Source: an uncultured Kiritimatiellota bacterium
Lineage (GTDB): Bacteria; Verrucomicrobiota; Kiritimatiellia; RFP12; DVOR01
Assembly (NCBI GenBank): GCA_944389945.1
Contig: CALXOF010000013.1
Coordinates: 1 to 64,000, forward strand
DNA length: 64,000 bases
Direction: 5' to 3'
The notes under the pieces were generated by a model. That model saw only the letters and a list, made by a program, of their open reading frames with translations, was not told where the DNA came from and did not search any database. Position numbers and translations under genes: made by a program. Position 1 is the first letter of the stretch, and each line of letters begins with the position of its first letter. Shown piece after piece: positions 33,212-41,067 of this stretch.

Positions 33212-33925
33212 ATGTCTGATTTCAGGCACATATTAAAAGCCGCAAGGATAGACGGAGGGTACACCCAGAAGCAGCTCGCGAACCTTGTCGGTGTTTCACA
33301 AGGCGCTGTTAGACAATGGGAAGCGGGAGAAACGAGGCCAACGCTCGAAAAACTGGTTAAAGTAGCCTACTATCTACAAATGGACCTTCAGGACCTCATT
33401 TCAGAAGAGTATCCTGACCTTGTAGAACAGACGGCTATTATCGCGAAAGCGAAGGGGCAGAAAATCCTACCCATGTCCCCGCCCCCGCCCGCACCCGTCG
33501 AGCCCGTCGCCGTCACCCGAAGAATCCCCGTCGTCGGACTCGCCGCCGCCGCCATGTACGACCCCGCCCTCTCACAAATCTGCGACCTCTGGGACGCCTC
33601 CGACGAAACCGTCCCCTGCGTCATCGACCGAGAAGGCATCTTCGCCGTCCGCATCCAGGGCGACAGCATGGAGCCCGACCTCCACGATGGCGACGTCGTC
33701 GCCGTCGACCCCAACACCCTCCCCGCCACAGGAGACACCGCCATCATCTGCCTCCGCACCGAAGGCCTCGTCATCAAACGATGGCACTGGCGAAACGGCG
33801 TCATCCGCCTCGAGTCCCTCAACCCCGAGGGCAAAACCTACGAATGGACCAAGGACGAGGTCCACCAGCAGGGCCTGATCCTTTGGCGCTGGAAGGTCCT
33901 CGGCGTCCTCTGGCACAAACTCTGA
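33212..33925 (+). CDS. CI/LexA-like phage repressor (XRE HTH plus S24 peptidase)
   Basis: 237 residues. The HTH (YTQKQLANLVGVSQGAVRQWEAGETRP, about 17-43) is followed by a linker and an S24 autopeptidase domain. Its catalytic Ser152 is in GDSMEPDLHDGD and Lys189 is in LVIKRWHW, so RecA-stimulated self-cleavage and prophage induction are expected. ATG 33212 follows AAGGAGGTG. Base composition changes sharply inside the gene: the HTH-coding part to about 33470 is AT-rich and the peptidase part very GC-rich, which suggests that the DNA-binding half was exchanged. Confidence 0.9.
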   Translation: MSDFRHILKAARIDGGYTQKQLANLVGVSQGAVRQWEAGETRPTLEKLVKVAYYLQMDLQDLISEEYPDLVEQTAIIAKAKGQKILPMSPPPPAPVEPVAVTRRIPVVGLAAAAMYDPALSQICDLWDASDETVPCVIDREGIFAVRIQGDSMEPDLHDGDVVAVDPNTLPATGDTAIICLRTEGLVIKRWHWRNGVIRLESLNPEGKTYEWTKDEVHQQGLILWRWKVLGVLWHKL

Positions 33926-33953
33926 TCACCCCACCCACAAGGAACGGCACGCC

Positions 33954-34964
33954 ATGAAACTCCCCCTCACCGCCCTCGCAGCCCTCGCCGCAGCCACCCT
34001 CCGCGCCATAGACCCCGCCCTCCTCGGCGTCGGCTTCGTCCCCGCCGCCGAGGCCCAGCCCGCCCTCGACACCACCAGACGCACCAAAGTCCAAGACGCC
34101 TGGGCCTACCCCATCACCGCAAAAGCCACCCTCATCCCACCCGGCGCAACTGACGTCACCAAACAGGCCTTCCTCCGAAACGCAGACGGCGCCTGGCAGG
34201 TCGTCGCCATTAAGGCCACCTTCAAGCTCAAAGGAAAAGCCCAACAAGAAGCCTTCGCAAAGGCCATCGAAGCCGCCCTCCCCCGCACCCTCACGGAAAC
34301 CATCGGCACAAAAACTCGCTCCACATTCCAATCCGGCGACGAGCACGCCATGCTCACCACCGCCCCGGGCGAAGAAGACGCCGCCACCATCACCCTCTTC
34401 GTCTGGCGAGACGCCCTCGCCGACAAGCTCCTCGAACAAGAGACCGTAGCCGACGAGGAAAACACAACTGAGGCAGCGGAAGAGTCAGCCCCCGGAGAAA
34501 GAAGACTCAGCTCCTTCCTCGGCATCCCATTCGGCAGGGTGAATACGCGCACAGCAAAAGTCCTAAGAAAATCCAGCGTCAAAGGTCTATACACCTTTGA
34601 GCCCAAAAAACACTTCCTCTCGTTCGACCGATATTACGCAGACACCACAGATAACGGGGAAGTCTATACCATCTCCGCATCAATGCGCACCGGAAAATGG
34701 GATGGCCGCGACGAAGCGCTCACGCAAGTCCGCCTTGTCGCCTACTACATCGAGCAGAAATACAACTGCCGAGACGCCCGCGAGGACCTCACAGATAACT
34801 TCTCCTGCCCTCGTATACGCTACGACCTCGGCGGAACCACCATCTCCATCTATGCCACCGTCAGTGAGCACTACGATTGGACCATCTGGCTCGACGCAAA
34901 AGACGACGTGATCACCAAAAAAGACTTCGAATCCTGGCGAGACAACCAACTCGACGCACTCTGA
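33954..34964 (+). CDS. Unknown cargo (moron-type) protein between repressor and integrase
   Basis: 336 residues. The N-terminus is Ala/Leu-rich and could be a weak signal peptide (LPLTALAALAAATLRAI). Two regions may be related: about 75-155 (VVAIKATFKLKGKA ... ITLFVWRD) and about 235-325 (ISASMRTGKWDGRDEA ... SIYATVSEHYDWTIWLDAKDD). They are separated by an acidic linker. I recognise no family. It lies between cI and int, the usual site for lysogenic-conversion or defence cargo, transcribed with both. Confidence 0.6.
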   Translation: MKLPLTALAALAAATLRAIDPALLGVGFVPAAEAQPALDTTRRTKVQDAWAYPITAKATLIPPGATDVTKQAFLRNADGAWQVVAIKATFKLKGKAQQEAFAKAIEAALPRTLTETIGTKTRSTFQSGDEHAMLTTAPGEEDAATITLFVWRDALADKLLEQETVADEENTTEAAEESAPGERRLSSFLGIPFGRVNTRTAKVLRKSSVKGLYTFEPKKHFLSFDRYYADTTDNGEVYTISASMRTGKWDGRDEALTQVRLVAYYIEQKYNCRDAREDLTDNFSCPRIRYDLGGTTISIYATVSEHYDWTIWLDAKDDVITKKDFESWRDNQLDAL

Positions 34965-34967
34965 TCC

Positions 34968-36065
34968 ATGTCAATTCCCGGCAAGAAAACCGCCTCCACC
35001 CGCTACGGACACGGCACAATCAGCCGCGCCCCAAACGGCCGCGGATACGACGCCGTCGTCTACGTCGCCGGAGTCCGCCGCCGCGCACGCCTCCCCTCCC
35101 TCCCAGAGGCCAAAGCCTGGCTCGACGCCCAGGACCCCGGCGACGCCGTCACCCTCACCGCCTCCCAGCTCCGCGACGCCAAGACCGCCCTCGCCCTCCT
35201 CCCCGCAGGCGTCACCCTCACCACCGCTGTCACCGAGTTCCTCAAGACCGCCAAGGCCAAAGACCACCCCCTCCGCAAAACCATCGACGACTTCCTCGAA
35301 GACCGACAGACTCAACTCCGCCCGCGCACCTTCCAATCCTACCGCCAAGTCCTCCTCAAGGCCGCCGGAGACTTCCCCGACGACCTCTCCGCACTCTCCA
35401 AGCCCGCCATCCGCGACTACGTCGCGCCCCTCGCCCCACACGCACGCAACCGCGCCATCCGCACCCTCTCCGCCTTCCTCGCCTGGTGCGTCGCCAACGA
35501 CCTCCTCGACGACAACCCCGCCCGCGGCATCCCCCTCGCACGCACCGAGGAGCCCAAGCGCCAAGTCCTCACCCCAGACAAGACCCGCGCCCTCCTCGCC
35601 CACGCCGCCGCCCACGACCCCATCCTCATCCCCTACCTCGCCATCTGCCTCTTCGCCGGCCTCCGCCCCGAGGAGGCCAAACGCCTCACGCAGGACGACA
35701 TCGGCCAGGACTACATCACCCTCACCGCCGCACACACCAAGACCGCCCAGGCCAGAACCGTCCCCATCCGACCCAACCTCCGCGCCATCTTAGACGCCCA
35801 CCCACTCAAGGGCCACCGCGTCACCAACGGCGTCTCTCCCGACCGCTTCGCCAAACGCTTCTCCGCCCTCATCAAAACCTCCGGCATCGCCTGGGCCCCA
35901 GACATCATGCGCCACTCCTTCGCCAGCTACGCCTTCGAAACCTCACACGACGCCGCCGACACCGCCTATCAGATGGGTCACCGCGGCACCGACGTCTTCT
36001 TCCGCCACTACCGCGGATTGGTCCCTCCTACCTCCGGCAAAGACTACTTCTCCATCACCATCTAA
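34968..36065 (+). CDS. int: Tyrosine recombinase (integrase)
   Basis: 365 residues. N-terminal arm-binding region and a core-binding SAM-like domain (about 105-190) precede the catalytic domain. The first catalytic Arg is in FAGLRPEEAK, then RHSFASYAF, MGHRGTDVFFRHYRGL (His and the nucleophile Tyr). It starts 3 nt after the cargo gene stop and ends 58 nt before attR. It catalyses integration at tRNA-Thr. Excision would need a factor such as the small protein at 32639-32890. Confidence 0.92.
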   Translation: MSIPGKKTASTRYGHGTISRAPNGRGYDAVVYVAGVRRRARLPSLPEAKAWLDAQDPGDAVTLTASQLRDAKTALALLPAGVTLTTAVTEFLKTAKAKDHPLRKTIDDFLEDRQTQLRPRTFQSYRQVLLKAAGDFPDDLSALSKPAIRDYVAPLAPHARNRAIRTLSAFLAWCVANDLLDDNPARGIPLARTEEPKRQVLTPDKTRALLAHAAAHDPILIPYLAICLFAGLRPEEAKRLTQDDIGQDYITLTAAHTKTAQARTVPIRPNLRAILDAHPLKGHRVTNGVSPDRFAKRFSALIKTSGIAWAPDIMRHSFASYAFETSHDAADTAYQMGHRGTDVFFRHYRGLVPPTSGKDYFSITI

Positions 36066-36067
36066 TC

Positions 36068-36086
36068 AGCCAATTTTTAGCCAGCG
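36068..36086. other. Candidate integrase arm-type sites (right)
   Basis: AGCCAAT (36068-36074) and AGCCAGCG (36079-36086) resemble the AGCCAACG pair inside attL. Inference. Confidence 0.3.
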
Positions 36087-36123
36087 TTATCAACAACTCT
36101 TTGACAATATGTTAAAAACGCCA

Positions 36124-36174
36124 CATTCGTAATGCGCAGGTCGTCGGTCCGATTCCGTCAGTTGGCTCCATCTT
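36124..36174 (+). repeat. attR core, 51-bp direct repeat
   Basis: Identical to 12950-13000. It is the displaced host 3' half of tRNA-Thr, without a 5' half, and still followed by the original host terminator. Confidence 0.95.
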
Positions 36175-36178
36175 CCAA

Positions 36179-36208
36179 GCCCTGTGGCCCTCGGCCACAG
36201 GGCTTTTT
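36179..36208 (+). terminator. Original host terminator of tRNA-Thr
   Basis: GCCCTGTGGCC (36179-36189), loop CTC, GGCCACAGGGC (36193-36203), TTTTT. It was separated from the tRNA by the insertion. Confidence 0.9.
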
Positions 36209-36317
36209 CATGCCTCCCAATCCCTGTGCCCTCCTCACCCCCTGTGTCACGCAGTGTTCCCACTCCCATGGGCAACGTTTGGACAACGCTGAGGTATTCG
36301 TGACGGGGGAGGGTTTT

Positions 36318-36326
36318 TGCTATAAT
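36318..36326 (+). promoter_or_regulatory. Extended -10 box of the first glycosyltransferase gene
   Basis: TGC-TATAAT ends 6 nt before ATG 36333; leaderless transcript expected. Confidence 0.7.
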
Positions 36327-36332
36327 GCCTTC

Positions 36333-37382
36333 ATGTTTGTGAAAGCTGAGGCGAATAAAAACCCGGGCAATGGTCAAGAACCATTGCTTTCTGTTGTTGT
36401 GCCGGTCTATCGCACGCCCGAGAAGCTTCTGCGTGGAGCGTTGGATTCCATTCTTGCCAGCGAGGGTGTGACGCTTGAACTCATCTGCGTGGACGATTGT
36501 CCCGGTTGCGAAAGTTCGAAGGTATTAGAGGAATACCGCGACCGTGACCCGCGCGTGGTGCTTTTAGTGAACGACCGTAATCGTGGCGTCTCCCACAGCC
36601 GCAACCGCGGCCTCGCCGCCGCCCGCGGCGAATGGCTCGCCTTCCAAGACTCCGACGACACCGTCCTGCCCGATGGCTATGCCACGTTGATTGCCTTTGC
36701 GAAAGCGCATAACTTGGATGCCGCACGAGGGTTGGCACGTCTGCCGCAAGAGCCCAAAGAGGTGACCATCCATGGCATCCCGGCGGGAGAGTGGCGAGTT
36801 GCCTCGACCACCGAAGGTCCCGAGGAGGCGTTGCGCTCCATTGTGCCGTGGTTCAGTTGGACGGTCTGGGGAGGGGTCTGCCGCCGTGAATCTGTGGAAA
36901 ACCTGCGCTTCCTTGAGCGCGTCGCGCGTTACGAGGATTCGGCCTTCGTGGCGGAGATGCTGTTGCGTCCCCTGCGTGTGGGTTGCCTAAATCGCTACTT
37001 CCTGACGGTCTATCAACACGCCGACTCCCTTTCGCGCGTGGAGCCCAAGCCGCGGAGCTACGTGGAATATGCCATCGCGGCGCGGAGAATTGCGCGACTG
37101 ATGGACTGCGCGAGGGAGACGATTGCGCCCATTATTCTGCGTTTCTACGCATGGCGTTGCCTACATATCCTCTTCAACGACCGCCGGGGCCATGACGCAC
37201 CGCTCACGCGCCGCCAACGCCGTGCCTTTTGCGTCGCCGCGCGCGATACCTGCCGCGTCCTCCACCCACACCTCCCCCCTCGTCTACGTCTCCCCCTCTT
37301 CCTCCTCATCACCGCCCCGCGCCTCCTTTTCATGCCCGGCAACCTCCTCTGGAACGCCATCAAATGGGGAATGACTCGATGA
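36333..37382 (+). CDS. Family 2 glycosyltransferase
   Basis: 349 residues, GT-A fold. SVVVPVYRTPEKLLRGALDSIL starts the Rossmann-like domain near residue 20, CVDDCP holds the first Asp pair and FQDSDDTVLPDGY the DxD-type site. RYEDSAFVAEMLL may provide the catalytic base. The C-terminal basic stretch with two hydrophobic segments (after about 300) may attach it to the membrane. The start is fixed by the -10 box directly upstream. It overlaps the next gene by 4 nt (ATGA). Likely role: adding sugars in LPS or capsule synthesis. Acceptor and donor unknown. Confidence 0.88.
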   Translation: MFVKAEANKNPGNGQEPLLSVVVPVYRTPEKLLRGALDSILASEGVTLELICVDDCPGCESSKVLEEYRDRDPRVVLLVNDRNRGVSHSRNRGLAAARGEWLAFQDSDDTVLPDGYATLIAFAKAHNLDAARGLARLPQEPKEVTIHGIPAGEWRVASTTEGPEEALRSIVPWFSWTVWGGVCRRESVENLRFLERVARYEDSAFVAEMLLRPLRVGCLNRYFLTVYQHADSLSRVEPKPRSYVEYAIAARRIARLMDCARETIAPIILRFYAWRCLHILFNDRRGHDAPLTRRQRRAFCVAARDTCRVLHPHLPPRLRLPLFLLITAPRLLFMPGNLLWNAIKWGMTR

Positions 37383-39358
37383 ACGAGCAACCTTTGGTCT
37401 CGATTGGTGTGCCAGTTGCCAAGTGTGTGTATCTGCGCGAGGCGTTGGCGTGTTGGACCAAGCAGACGTACAAGAATTTCGAGGTGTTGCTCTCAGACGA
37501 TGCCGCACCAGGGGATGTCCGTGGGGCGGTGGAGCCTTATTTGGGCGATGCACGCTTCACATATGTACGCCAGGAAGTGAATTCCGCGCCGCATTTCACG
37601 CGCAATTGGAATGCGTGTCTGGAACGGGCGAAGGGGAAATATTTCGTCTTGGCCTCTGATGACGACCTCTATGCGCCGAACTTCCTAGAGCGGATGGTGA
37701 CTTTGGCCGAGGCCCACCCCGAGGGTGATATTTTCTTTGCGGGCTGGACAATGCTAACGCGCGGTGGTGCCAATGGATGGGTGCGCACCCCTGTGGCGCA
37801 ACGGCGGGATTGGGAAAGTGCCGTCACCTTCCTCTATCACCGCTATGCCTTGGGGATGCGGATTGTTGCGCCGCCGGTGTTGGTCCGAACCGAAGCCTTG
37901 CGAGCGATAGGCGGTTTCGCCGACTTGCCTGCGGCATGGTTTTCAGACGATTTGACGTGGGCGCGCTTGGCGCAACGTGGTGGCGTCTTCTTTGAGCCAG
38001 AGCTCTTGGTGGATTTTCGCATGGCGGGGCAAAATGTCACAATGAGTAAGGCCGCACGTTGGATGCGCGAAAAGTTCGCCGCAGTCGATGCGTACGAGCA
38101 CGAAATTCTCCCGCTCACGCACTCCCTCCCCGCCACGAACGAAGCAGACCGCCTACGTAAGGCATGGTTGGAGCAAGGCTTGCCGCGCTGGTTGGAGCGT
38201 CACCGTCAAGAATTAGCGTGGGATTTGCCATTCCATAAGGCGTTGCCTTTCTACCTGAAGCGACTTATGCGGGGGGGGGGGGATAACAATAAACACCTTC
38301 CTCTTCTCCCTGACAAGGGTGTGCTCACGGCGCGTCCGAGTGCTGTTTCGTGCCCTTCGGAGACGCTGACCTGCCCCATCATGCTCTGCTTCAACGACAA
38401 CTATGTGTTGCCGGCGGGCGTTGCCATCTGGTCGCTCTTGCATCATGCAAATCGATCGTGTACCTACCCAATTCATGTGGTGCATTCGGATATCACGCAG
38501 GAGCATCAAGAACGTTTGCGTAAGACGGTGGCGAAATTCCCCAACGCATCCATCGACTTCATGCAGACCAATGCCGTGCTGGACGACCTCTGGGCCGCCA
38601 CGAAGGGTAAGTTCTCCTTCTCAAAAGAGATTTATTGCAAGTTCTTCATCGGAGAGCTCTTCCCCCAATACAGGCGAATGCTCATCACGGATGTTGATGT
38701 GATTTTCATGGACGACATCGCGCCGCTCTTTGAGATGGTTCCGGAGGGTGACTTCGCCTATGCTGGCATCCAAGACCTGAAACATCCCGCAGAGTCCCCT
38801 TTGGGGAGATGGTGTGCAACACATCAAATTCCTATACAGATGGAGCAGTGGAGGCAAAATCCAAACCTTTCCATTGGCGCCGGCCTGTTGATGGCAAACT
38901 TGGATTATCTGCGCGAACACAAACTTGCCGCAGAGATGGTGAAGTGTACGCTCGAATGTTGCGAACGCCTTATCCTACCCGAACAAAACGTCATCAACCT
39001 AGTCTGCGGGAACGTCAATGTACGTCTGCCGCTCCGCGTAATGATGTGCTCGTATTACTATCCTTACGCACGAAAGTGGAAGGGTTGGTGCGCCTCGCAC
39101 GAAGCGCATGGCTACTCGGAACAAGAAGTGCGCGAAGCCTTGGCTCACCCCATCCAGTTGCACTACGCGGCAGGGAATCTGAAGCCCTGGAACAATCTGA
39201 ATGTGCCCAAAGCGTGGGTCTGGGTGCGCTACTGCCTGCGTTCGGGTTGGTTCGGCGACTTCGCCGTGCGTTACCTACGCCTAGCCCCCGCCCTGACCCG
39301 GGGTTTCATCATGCGATGCTGGCGATTTGGGCTACGCAAAATGAGAATGGCGAAATAA
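37379..39358 (+). CDS. Two-domain GT2-GT8 glycosyltransferase with poly-G junction
   Basis: 659 residues. Domain 1 (about 1-290) is a GT2 (VSIGVPVAKCVYLREALACWTKQTY, LLSDDAAP, ASDDDLYAPNFL). Domain 2 (about 330-650) is a family 8 transferase as in LPS galactosyl/glucosyltransferases (MLCFNDNYVLPAGVAIWSLL, the DVDVIFMDD metal site, and LHYAAGNLKPW near the end). The junction (LMRGGGDNNKHL) is encoded by twelve consecutive G residues (38271-38282). A change of one G would end or free the GT8 half, so the gene is probably phase variable. ATG 37379 overlaps the upstream stop. Confidence 0.88.
   Translation: MNEQPLVSIGVPVAKCVYLREALACWTKQTYKNFEVLLSDDAAPGDVRGAVEPYLGDARFTYVRQEVNSAPHFTRNWNACLERAKGKYFVLASDDDLYAPNFLERMVTLAEAHPEGDIFFAGWTMLTRGGANGWVRTPVAQRRDWESAVTFLYHRYALGMRIVAPPVLVRTEALRAIGGFADLPAAWFSDDLTWARLAQRGGVFFEPELLVDFRMAGQNVTMSKAARWMREKFAAVDAYEHEILPLTHSLPATNEADRLRKAWLEQGLPRWLERHRQELAWDLPFHKALPFYLKRLMRGGGDNNKHLPLLPDKGVLTARPSAVSCPSETLTCPIMLCFNDNYVLPAGVAIWSLLHHANRSCTYPIHVVHSDITQEHQERLRKTVAKFPNASIDFMQTNAVLDDLWAATKGKFSFSKEIYCKFFIGELFPQYRRMLITDVDVIFMDDIAPLFEMVPEGDFAYAGIQDLKHPAESPLGRWCATHQIPIQMEQWRQNPNLSIGAGLLMANLDYLREHKLAAEMVKCTLECCERLILPEQNVINLVCGNVNVRLPLRVMMCSYYYPYARKWKGWCASHEAHGYSEQEVREALAHPIQLHYAAGNLKPWNNLNVPKAWVWVRYCLRSGWFGDFAVRYLRLAPALTRGFIMRCWRFGLRKMRMAK
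38271..38282 (+). repeat. 12-G homopolymer tract inside the GT2-GT8 gene
   Basis: Twelve consecutive G residues between the two catalytic domains, in frame as assembled. Classic slipped-strand mispairing target. Confidence 0.9.
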
Positions 39359-39514
39359 CTATGAAGGCGTTGTCTAGGTGACAGATAGAGTGTCTGTACC
39401 TATTTCGGCTCTTCATAGATTTTAACCGTCGCTCCAAAAGGCAAGCATCAATAGTGCCCAGGAAAAAGACCCGTAGATTACCCCATCGATGGGATGGCGT
39501 TAAGGGGCCTTTCT

Positions 39515-39600
39515 GAGACCCTATAGTGGTCCGAGGTCAACCACTATAGTGGTCGGAGGTGAGACCCTATAGTGGTCGGGGTCGAAACCCTTAAGGGTCC
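39515..39600. repeat. Family A palindrome array, copy 2
   Basis: Modules in order: ACCCTATAGTGGT, ACCACTATAGTGGT, ACCCTATAGTGGT, ACCCTTAAGGGT; flanked on both sides by GGGGCCTTT-type sequence. Confidence 0.85.
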
Positions 39601-39765
39601 AGAAAGGGGCCTTTGGAGGGTGGCGCAGACCCACTCTCTATAATATAAGGTATAGGGCAATGTTGCTCGGGAAAGGATAGGCCGCAAGAGCACAACGCTT
39701 GCAGAGAAGCTTTCTCAGAACAGTACTGGCCAAACATACACCGGACGTCTGCTAGACGAGGGATA

Positions 39766-39774
39766 TGATATAAT
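39766..39774 (+). promoter_or_regulatory. Extended -10 box of the second glycosyltransferase operon
   Basis: TGA-TATAAT ends 7 nt before ATG 39782. Confidence 0.65.
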
Positions 39775-39781
39775 ACCCCTG

Positions 39782-39937
39782 ATGTTTAGGAAGGATATGA
39801 ATCTTAATACGAAGAAGTGGACTCAGGGGCCGCGGGCCTTTCGGGTTATTGTGCCGGCATGGCCGGTTCTTGGAGAGATCACGGCTCTGGTTTTGGCCGG
39901 GGCTGGATGGGTGTTGCGGATGAGGAGGGGCGTATGA
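39782..39937 (+). CDS. 51-residue membrane peptide coupled to a glycosyltransferase
   Basis: ATG 39782 lies right after a -10 box. The peptide has a basic N-terminus, a hydrophobic segment (about 21-45, VIVPAWPVLGEITALVLAGAGWVL) and a basic end. Its TGA overlaps the ATG of the next gene (ATGA at 39934), so it is translated first and may couple translation or act as a small membrane partner. No family recognised. It could instead be just a leader ORF. Confidence 0.5.
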   Translation: MFRKDMNLNTKKWTQGPRAFRVIVPAWPVLGEITALVLAGAGWVLRMRRGV

Positions 39938-41067
39938 AGGTTTTGATGGTGACGGGGAATGGGCGGTTGCTGGATGGGATCAATCGGCATGTGCTGATGG
40001 TGGCGGGGGGACTGCAGGCTCGGGACGTGGAGGTGGCGGTGTGCACGGTGGCGGCACATGGTGAGCTGGCGGAGGCGTTGGAGGCCAAGGGAATCAAGGT
40101 CTTTGCGCTGGGGTGCACGAGCGGCCATGATTGGCGACTGATTGGGCGCTTCTGGAAGGTGATGCGGACGTTTCGCCCGGATGTGGTGCATGGGCATATG
40201 TCGGCGGTGGGGATGGGGGCGGTATTGCGGTTGCTGTATCCGCGGACACCGGTGGTGCAGACTATCCATATGCTGACGTGTGGGACGTGGAAGCCCAGTT
40301 TTTGGCGTCAACCGGGATGGTGGTGGCGGGTGCGGCTAATGCCGCGGGTACGGCGATATGTCTTTGTGTCGCAGGGATTGCTGGAGGCGTGTGGGCAGGG
40401 TTTTCGCCCGGCGGAGGTGATTTACAACCCGATGTCCTTTGACCTGCCGCCGCAGGGGGAAACACCGTTGCGCACACTCATCGGGGTGCCAGAGGGGACG
40501 CCTGTGATTGGCACGGCTTGCAGAATTGTGCCAGAGAAATGTCCGGAGGCCTTCGTGCGGGTAATGTGCCAAGTACTTCGCGAGCGGCCTGATGTTCATG
40601 CCGTGGTGATGGGCGCGGGGCGGGCGAACCTGGAGGTAGCCATGCGATCTATCGCGACGGCGACCCCCGCCGGAGAGCGTCTCCATTTCCTGGGTTATCG
40701 GAAGGACGCACCAAGTTTGGTTGGGGAGCTAAACTGCTTTGTGATGACATCGCGGACGGAGGGGCTCCCGACCTCTCTGTTGGAGGCGGTACGTGCGAAG
40801 GTACCGATTGCCTTCATGGAAGGCAAGGGCGGCCAAGTGGACTTGGCGCGACTGAATGAGGCGGAGGGGCCTTTGGCGGTGGTGGTGCCGCAAGGGGACG
40901 AGGCGGGGTTGGCACAGGGCATTCTGCGACTCTTGGCGCAGCCGGAGGAAGCAAAGGCTCGTGCGGAGCGAGCCTACGAGGCGGCGCGAAAACGATATTC
41001 GATTGAATTGGCGGCGAAGGCGTTGGAATCGCTTTATCGCCGCGTGATTGAGGAGGCAAAGGCATGA
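39934..41067 (+). CDS. Family 4 glycosyltransferase
   Basis: 377 residues, GT-B fold. The N-terminal acceptor domain has GRLLDGINRHVLMVAGGL and a DVVHGHMSAVGMGAVL segment. The C-terminal donor domain has IGTACRIVPEKCPEAFV, HFLGYRKDAPSL and the EX7E-like SRTEGLPTSLLEAV that binds the nucleotide sugar. ATG 39934 is set by the ATGA overlap with the small upstream gene; it overlaps the next gene the same way. Probable LPS/capsule sugar transferase. Confidence 0.9.
   Translation: MKVLMVTGNGRLLDGINRHVLMVAGGLQARDVEVAVCTVAAHGELAEALEAKGIKVFALGCTSGHDWRLIGRFWKVMRTFRPDVVHGHMSAVGMGAVLRLLYPRTPVVQTIHMLTCGTWKPSFWRQPGWWWRVRLMPRVRRYVFVSQGLLEACGQGFRPAEVIYNPMSFDLPPQGETPLRTLIGVPEGTPVIGTACRIVPEKCPEAFVRVMCQVLRERPDVHAVVMGAGRANLEVAMRSIATATPAGERLHFLGYRKDAPSLVGELNCFVMTSRTEGLPTSLLEAVRAKVPIAFMEGKGGQVDLARLNEAEGPLAVVVPQGDEAGLAQGILRLLAQPEEAKARAERAYEAARKRYSIELAAKALESLYRRVIEEAKA

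Larger units (their letters stand above)
12950..36174. mobile_element. Integrated phage-like element in tRNA-Thr
   Basis: A 23.2-kb element is bounded by exact 51-bp repeats (12950-13000 and 36124-36174). The tyrosine integrase lies 58 nt from the right repeat. Content: portal-like and MuF head genes on the plus strand; TerS, HK97-gp10-like, recombination, replication and many small genes in one minus-strand operon-like series; CI/Cro-like divergent regulators; HigBA; and an unknown cargo gene between repressor and integrase. A large terminase, an intact major capsid protein, tail tube, tape measure and baseplate genes were not found. It is therefore either a satellite that depends on a helper phage or a deletion derivative of a prophage. 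Host-type hairpin repeats occur inside it, so it has resided in this lineage for some time. Confidence 0.9.
39359..39781. other. Intergenic region with palindrome array and promoter
   Basis: No gene beyond a few very short frames. It contains family A copy 2, a TATA-rich stretch CTCTATAATATAAGGTATAG (about 39635-39656) and the extended -10 box of the next operon. Confidence 0.6.

Noticed and set aside
36121-36174. A second tRNA-Thr gene
   Set aside because: Only the 3' half from the anticodon stem is present; it is attR, not a gene.
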